From: Chromera velia | Lineage: Eukaryota; Sar; Chromeraceae | Reading direction: 5' to 3' | DNA: 10,584 nucleotides | NCBI GenBank assembly: GCA_018398765.1 | Contig: JAHBMJ010002219.1 | Span: forward strand, 1-10,584 | Notes under the pieces: model-generated | What the model saw: only the letters and a program-made list of their open reading frames with translations | What the model was told of the DNA's origin: nothing | Database searches by the model: none | Shown here: in pieces, positions 7,071 through 10,584 of the stretch | Layout: each line of letters opens with the position of its first letter | Numbering within the stretch: position 1 is the first letter of the stretch | Made by a program: the position numbers and the translations under genes

Positions 7071-7616
7071 TCACTTCAGTGTTGGGAGCAGAAGTCTCTG
7101 CACCTTCCCCACAGACAGGAGATCGTAGCGGGGGTCCAGTGCCTTGACCAGCTTTCGCAATGCCTCGTTTTCTGTGAGATAAGGCCAGCCAGCACTGGCC
7201 AGAAAGTCAGTGGTCAGCATATCGCACTTGATTCTCTTCTCATGCGTCTCTGCATATGGTGCGACCACGGCTTCTGCTTCATCTTTGGTGGGGAAAAACG
7301 TTCGCACGTCAGGCTGCTTCGTCCCCCCCACCCCCTCCGACCGCTTCTCCTGTCTTTCTTGGAGTAGCTGTACATGTTTATCAGACGTGATTGTCAAGCC
7401 ATGCTGATTGATGAGGTGGGTTTGAAAAGAACTGGTCGCCGCTGCTGCATACTCACAGCCACAAATAGTTTTTCCTTCCCCCTCGGCTCCTTGTATTTTC
7501 ACCTGACATTGAATCACATTTGCCCTCTTTTGCACGGACCATATTTTTTTTGCGTACCCAGCTCTAAAAACAAATGCCTCCTTCTTCCCGTTCGACCCTG
7601 TCACATTGTGTGACAT
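7071..7616 (-). CDS. BED-finger N-terminal fragment of a hAT transposase
   Basis: An intact 181-residue ORF. Residues about 26-73 form a BED-type zinc-finger region: Trp26, Cys37, then Cys52-x-Cys54, TSSF at 61-64, and HLINQH with His67 and His72. The Cys spacing is looser than the usual CxxC, so the finger may be atypical. Residues 134-180 (DFLASAGWPYLTENEALRKL, then LDPRYDLLSVGKV) match the conserved stretch that follows the finger in hAT transposases. Family members usually run to about 600-800 residues with an RNase H-like catalytic fold and a C-terminal dimerisation motif; both are absent, as the frame stops at TGA 7071-7073. ATG 7614-7616 is the first Met of the frame. It could bind element ends without cutting. 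Single-exon coding is assumed. Confidence 0.8.
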   Translation of the reverse strand: MSHNVTGSNGKKEAFVFRAGYAKKIWSVQKRANVIQCQVKIQGAEGEGKTICGCEYAAAATSSFQTHLINQHGLTITSDKHVQLLQERQEKRSEGVGGTKQPDVRTFFPTKDEAEAVVAPYAETHEKRIKCDMLTTDFLASAGWPYLTENEALRKLVKALDPRYDLLSVGKVQRLLLPTLK

Positions 7617-7854
7617 GTCTTTACGGGGTGTAAAATGTTTGCAGATGCTAAAAAAGGGGGCCGTAAAAGATGTTCCAGCACTAGAAAAGTCAACACAGCT
7701 GTTCGGGAAAACGTTTAGCTGATCGGTTTACCTCTGCATGAAATAAAAGGGGGTGAAACATCAATTTCAGTGCAGCTCAAAACGTTTTTTTTTTTAGAGC
7801 AAACCATCAAAATTTAGGTTTTTTTATTTGAATCAGCATGCGTGGCGGATCGGT

Positions 7855-7865
7855 ACTTATAAAAG
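7855..7865 (-). promoter_or_regulatory. Possible TATA box for the BED ORF
   Basis: On the minus strand this reads CTTTTATAAGT, about 240 bp upstream of the ORF start and inside the element. Position and composition fit a basal promoter, but AT-rich matches are common here and there is no transcript evidence. Confidence 0.25.
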
Positions 7866-7905
7866 TTTTTTCGGGACCTTCATATTTGAGGTTGAAAGTC
7901 ATATT

Positions 7906-7921
7906 GATCAAATATTTGATC
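7906..7921. repeat. 16-bp subterminal palindrome of hAT
   Basis: GATCAAATATTTGATC is a perfect palindrome about 115 bp from the right end. It shares AAATATTTGAT with the left subterminal region (6858-6868). Confidence 0.8.
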
Positions 7922-7989
7922 GTATTTGATAGGTCTTTAAGCACTAGGTCCTCCCTGACTGGATATTTGATTTGAGCTTAAGCCCTACC

Positions 7990-8024
7990 TCAAATCAAAT
8001 CAAATCAAATCAAATCAAATCAAA
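7990..8024 (-). repeat. (TTTGA)n array, right end of hAT
   Basis: Seven perfect TCAAA units on the plus strand, the inverted counterpart of the 6802-6846 array, ending in the CATGGTCACTA terminus. Confidence 0.9.
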
Positions 8025-8035
8025 CATGGTCACTA

Positions 8036-8043
8036 ACCTCCAA
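8036..8043. repeat. hAT target-site duplication, right copy
   Basis: ACCTCCAA, identical to 6783-6790 and immediately outside the right TIR. Confidence 0.92.
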
Positions 8044-8185
8044 CGCGCATGCTGCTCGTAAGCTCACCAAGCGAGCACTTCAGGGGATCTCGCACTTAGC
8101 CTTATCTCTAGAGTTGAGTGATTGACGATCTCTTGCATGAACATGGGCTGCTGGGAGCACGGCTCCACTCTAGCAAAGCCAACTT
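8044..8185. other. Continuation of the sequence interrupted by hAT
   Basis: No recognised feature. All plus-strand frames carry stops within a short distance. It is the interior of the long-TIR element, between the hAT insertion and the right arm. Confidence 0.4.
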
Positions 8186-8193
8186 CATTCATT

Positions 8194-8418
8194 ATACAGG
8201 ATTATACGGGATTTTACAGGATTATACGGGATTTTACGAGATTTTACGGGATTTTAAGGAAATGAATAAAATTAAATTCAAAGATGAATGACACACTTCA
8301 AAGTTGCACAGAAGGGATTACCGGCATCGATTGTGATCAACTTTTATTTCATTGTTTTTGTTTATGTTAAAATCCTGTAAAATCCCGTATAATCCCGTAA
8401 AATCCCGTAAAATCCTGG
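8194..8418. mobile_element. Small inverted-repeat element (MITE-like), 8-bp TSD
   Basis: CATTCATT flanks both sides (8186-8193 and 8419-8426). The ends are inverted over about 50-60 bp and consist of GGATTTTACGGG and GGATTATACGGG units: CAGGATTATACGGGATTTTA on the left against CAGGATTTTACGGGATTTTA on the right. The central part (8257-8370) is AT-rich and has no ORF. The terminal units resemble those in the arms of the surrounding 5508-8646 element, so it may be a related short family. Because CATTCATT-like words are common in this window, the TSD could be coincidental. Confidence 0.6.
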
Positions 8419-8426
8419 CATTCATT

Positions 8427-8646
8427 TCTAAAATCCTAGGATCCAGGATTTTAGTCTTTATAATCCCTAGAGCCAGGATTTTAGATTCTAAAATCCTGGA
8501 GAAATGGTCCGGCAGAATCCTCAGGCTGGGCAAAATCCGCCTAAATCTGCTAAATTTGCAGCTAAAATCCTGGCCAAAATCCCGTAAAATCCGCTAAAAC
8601 CCTAGGCTCATTTTAAAATCCCGCAAAATCCTAGCTACCTGCAGGG
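8427..8646 (-). repeat. Right arm of the long-TIR element
   Basis: Inverted counterpart of 5508-5735, diverged but colinear, ending in GCTACCTGCAGGG at 8646. Local hairpins form from AAAATCCTGG and CCAGGATTTT units (8432-8500). The short opposite-strand ORFs here (8318-8533 and 8352-8597) are translations of the repeat units, not genes. Confidence 0.75.
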
Positions 8647-9532
8647 TATAGGACATATAACTACTCTAAACTATTCGTCGATATGCCATATGTTTCAGCA
8701 CTCAGTCAATTGCATTTAACACATCACATCACTCAAATTACTAGAACCAAGCCAAATCATTATTTATCTTAATCCTAATCATTACACAGCTTTTAAAGAA
8801 TATAGAACTTAAAGTGGTTCAAGCTCTGGTTCAGAGCCTTCAGGCAGCAGAACCGGGCTATAGTTATCGTATCTTATTGAAGCAGTTCCACATTTTATAA
8901 GAAAATTTTATCTTAATCAGGATCTTAATTTCCATCACATACATACAAGGATGTCTGGAGAGATTGAATCGTCACTCAAACATGGAAAGATGTGGCTTAA
9001 ACACCCATGTCACAGGGGAAAAGATCATCGATGCATCATAATACCATGTACGCATGTTCAAGGAATGGCCCAGCGTGTGAAAGCGAATCGAACCGAATCC
9101 ACATGGCGAGATGCCATGCACATACAACGCATTTGGTCTGGTCTAGGGTCTGGTCTGTATGAAGACCCTATGGGCCCATTCTCTCTTGATGATTCGGGAG
9201 ACAAGTGAAGGAAAATCGGAATCGATGGACCCACCAAAGCCTTCTGCAGGTGGTCTCTTGCAGATCGAAACCATGCAGACAGAGGAAGACCGAAGGGAAA
9301 GGACAAACAGATAGGCAGCTGTGCAGCTGGCTATGCAGGCATGCATACAAAGAGGCAGACACGGAGACAGAGAGATACACGAAGAGGCACACAAAAAGAC
9401 AGACACAGAGAGATGGTCACAAGCTGCTCGTTCAGTGTCCCTCCTACACTCCCGTGTGAATAGCGAGACACTGACCATCTGGTCCACCCTCCTCCCTCAA
9501 ACCCGAACGAACGCAGATCCAATGATGAAAAG

Positions 9533-9566
9533 ATTCATTCATTTCAATTTGAATTCGTGAATGAAT
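9533..9566. repeat. Imperfect hairpin from ATTCATTCA and TGAATGAAT
   Basis: A 9-bp stem (9533-9541 with 9558-9566) encloses an inner TTCAATTTGAA inverted repeat. It is built from the locally common ATTC/GAAT tetranucleotides and probably arose from simple-sequence expansion. Confidence 0.55.
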
Positions 9567-9608
9567 GAGTGAGACCAAACAAACAAAGACCCCAATTAAG
9601 AGAAGCGA

Positions 9609-9628
9609 CAGTCAGTCAGTCAGTCAGT
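9609..9628 (+). repeat. (CAGT)5 microsatellite
   Basis: Five perfect tandem CAGT units within non-coding sequence. Confidence 0.95.
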
Positions 9629-10321
9629 CGTCCATTCACTGCATCCATCTGATGGGCGTTTATCCATATTATCAGTCAGGAAAGCAGGCCGGATAGGCAG
9701 AAAGAAGCAGAGCGCGCACATGCAACCCCCCCTGTATGCACCCTCCCTTACTTTCTTCTTTAATTCCCTTTGGAGGTTCCCTTGCCGTTGCGTGGACTGT
9801 GCTCAAAAGGGAGGGAGAAGAAAAAGAAAGCGATGCACGTACAAGTCTGACTGAAGGGGGGAATGAAAGTGGACTCTCCTGACTGCCTGTCTTTTTTCCT
9901 GCAAATTCGCTCACGCATTCAACACATCTTCTTTCTTTCGATCATGCAGACGTTAAAAAAGCCAGGAGAACTGCTCATTCACTTTCCACATTAATTTAAT
10001 TTACTTCACCGAGCCCGCCCAGATGACTCACTTTGGCGAAAAGTCTTGCGCCATTGCACACAAAGAGCGAATCTGAATTTAATTCTATTATATTATTGAA
10101 CTTCAGCCAGATCTCCAATTCAACGGGTGACGAGGCGCATCAGACTCCGTTAAGCCTTCTGAGAATCTCAAACAAAGCCCGATACTCTCCCCCCCTGACC
10201 CAGTAAAGGAAGATCTTTGTAGCGTTACGTGGGGGCCCTAAGCACCCCCGAGGCATGCAGGAAGTTTGTTCCACGACTTGAAACCCCCTTGCGATACACT
10301 AACCCTTCATTTTTTTGTATG

Positions 10322-10346
10322 TGTCTGTCCGACTATCGGACAGACA
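10322..10346. repeat. Perfect 11-bp stem, 3-nt loop hairpin
   Basis: TGTCTGTCCGA (10322-10332) and TCGGACAGACA (10336-10346) pair perfectly around CTA. A T-run (10311-10316) lies just upstream on the plus strand. In RNA it would be a stable hairpin, but no flanking gene tells what it serves. Confidence 0.8.
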
Positions 10347-10584
10347 ATGCCGGATCAAAAAAGAGTTAATGAATCAATCGAACAGAGAGTGAGTGAGCCC
10401 CTCTCGGTCTTTCCAGAACAAGTCGTGTGGACATGGAGAATGAATCAAATGGCCGTTTTCTTTTCTTCTCTCAGACAGAAGTTCAGATGATTCGGGAGAA
10501 GAGTGGGGGACAAACGGACGGGTGTCGAGTTGAAGGGTGGAGGGAAGGACGAGCTTGGGGTCCCTTCATCAGGCGAGAAAGGGG

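Larger units (their letters stand above)
6791..8035 (-). mobile_element. Non-autonomous hAT element with pentamer-array ends
   Basis: The 23 terminal bases starting TAGTGACCATGTTTGATTTG are identical in inverted orientation at both ends and run into tandem TTTGA pentamers: about nine units on the left with one variant TTATA, about seven on the right. TAGTG fits the hAT terminal pattern, and the 8-bp TSD is perfect. Inverted subterminal motifs TTCAACCTCAAATAT occur at 6849-6863 and, reversed, at 7882-7896. A minus-strand BED-finger ORF lies inside, but the catalytic part of a transposase is missing, so the element is a deletion derivative that would need a full-length relative to move. Confidence 0.93.
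5508..8646. mobile_element. Long-TIR element enclosing LINE and hAT sequences
   Basis: The outermost 13 bp, CCCTGCAGGTAGC, are repeated exactly inverted at 8634-8646, each bordered by TA, a possible 2-bp TSD. The match continues as AGGATTTTGCGGGATTTTA and then as diverged arms of about 220 bp, still sharing GGATTCTGCCGGAC and a short stem around TTTTAGAATCT. Arms consist of many GGATTTTACGGG, CAGGATTTTAGC and GCGGATTTT units. Between the arms lie a LINE remnant, a hAT element and a small inverted-repeat element; no transposase for this element is visible. TA flanks suggest a Tc1/mariner-like target, while repeated long arms recall fold-back elements, so I leave the class open. Confidence 0.75.
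8649..10584. other. No supported gene; simple-sequence-rich DNA
   Basis: An ORF at 8951-9208 (85 codons) has no recognisable domain, and the frames around 9143-9522 are translations of a purine-rich GACAGA/GAGACA tract (about 9270-9420). The 10266-10490 frame (74 codons) is likewise unrecognised. ATTCATT/AATGAAT words recur throughout. No TIR element, RNA gene or tandem gene array was detected. Untranslated, intronic or intergenic DNA would all fit. Confidence 0.5.

Noticed and set aside
7210-7613. Plus-strand ORFs opposite the BED ORF
   Set aside because: Shadows of the minus-strand hAT ORF; no domain and poor composition.
8318-8597. Two opposite ORFs with repeated KIL/RIL motifs
   Set aside because: The repeated residues come from the AAAATCC repeat units of the TIR arm.
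9143-9522. Several overlapping Ser/Cys/Leu-rich or Arg/Gln/Thr-rich ORFs
   Set aside because: Direct translations of a purine-rich GACAGA/GAGACA tract on both strands; low complexity, not genes.
9188-10500. GATGATTCGGGAGA occurring at 9188 and again at 10486
   Set aside because: A single 14-bp match without extension is near chance expectation for a 10-kb window.

Overview
This window looks like eukaryotic, non-coding, transposon-rich DNA. It has long stretches without genes, AT-rich and low-complexity tracts, short patchy ORFs, a LINE-type reverse transcriptase remnant and several inverted-repeat DNA transposons with target-site duplications (TSDs). Nothing suggests a bacterial operon or a phage. 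A protist or alga would fit, but I cannot place the organism from the sequence. I found no complete host gene with a recognisable product.

Layout. 1-1140: a 36-bp direct repeat (1-36 and 1105-1140, one mismatch) brackets a region holding the first copy of a dispersed repeat, family A (620-1073). This copy has a GC-rich, TGCATGC-bearing core and an AT-rich tail. 1141-2109: no supported gene. 2114-3026: an inverted-repeat element flanked by TAGG and carrying a second, diverged family A copy (2374-2850). 3401-4232: a possible exon, split by a 521-bp MITE-like element (3445-3965) with a perfect 13-bp terminal inverted repeat (TIR) and an 8-bp TSD. 4569-5458: a fold-back-like element with long AT-rich arms, whose left arm is interrupted by a 508-bp hAT-type MITE (4653-5160; CAGGG ends, 7/8 TSD).

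5508-8646 is the most structured part. It is a long-TIR element with arms built from GGATTTTACGGG-like repeats. Between its arms lie the C-terminal remnant of a LINE reverse transcriptase (5736-6671, stop codons inside) and, downstream of that reading frame, a 1245-bp hAT element (6791-8035). The hAT element has a perfect 8-bp TSD, 23-bp identical ends running into (TTTGA)n arrays, and one intact 181-aa ORF encoding only the N-terminal BED-finger part of a hAT transposase. A further small inverted-repeat element (8194-8418; 8-bp TSD CATTCATT) sits at the inner edge of the right arm and resembles the arms themselves.

8649-10584 holds no supported gene: simple repeats, a purine-rich tract and two hairpins.

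The window therefore reads as at least three levels of transposon nesting, with relative insertion order readable from the TSDs, rather than as genes acting together. The most unusual items are the catalytic-domain-less BED protein in a bounded hAT element, the pentamer arrays at that element's ends, and the long-TIR element enclosing a LINE remnant.
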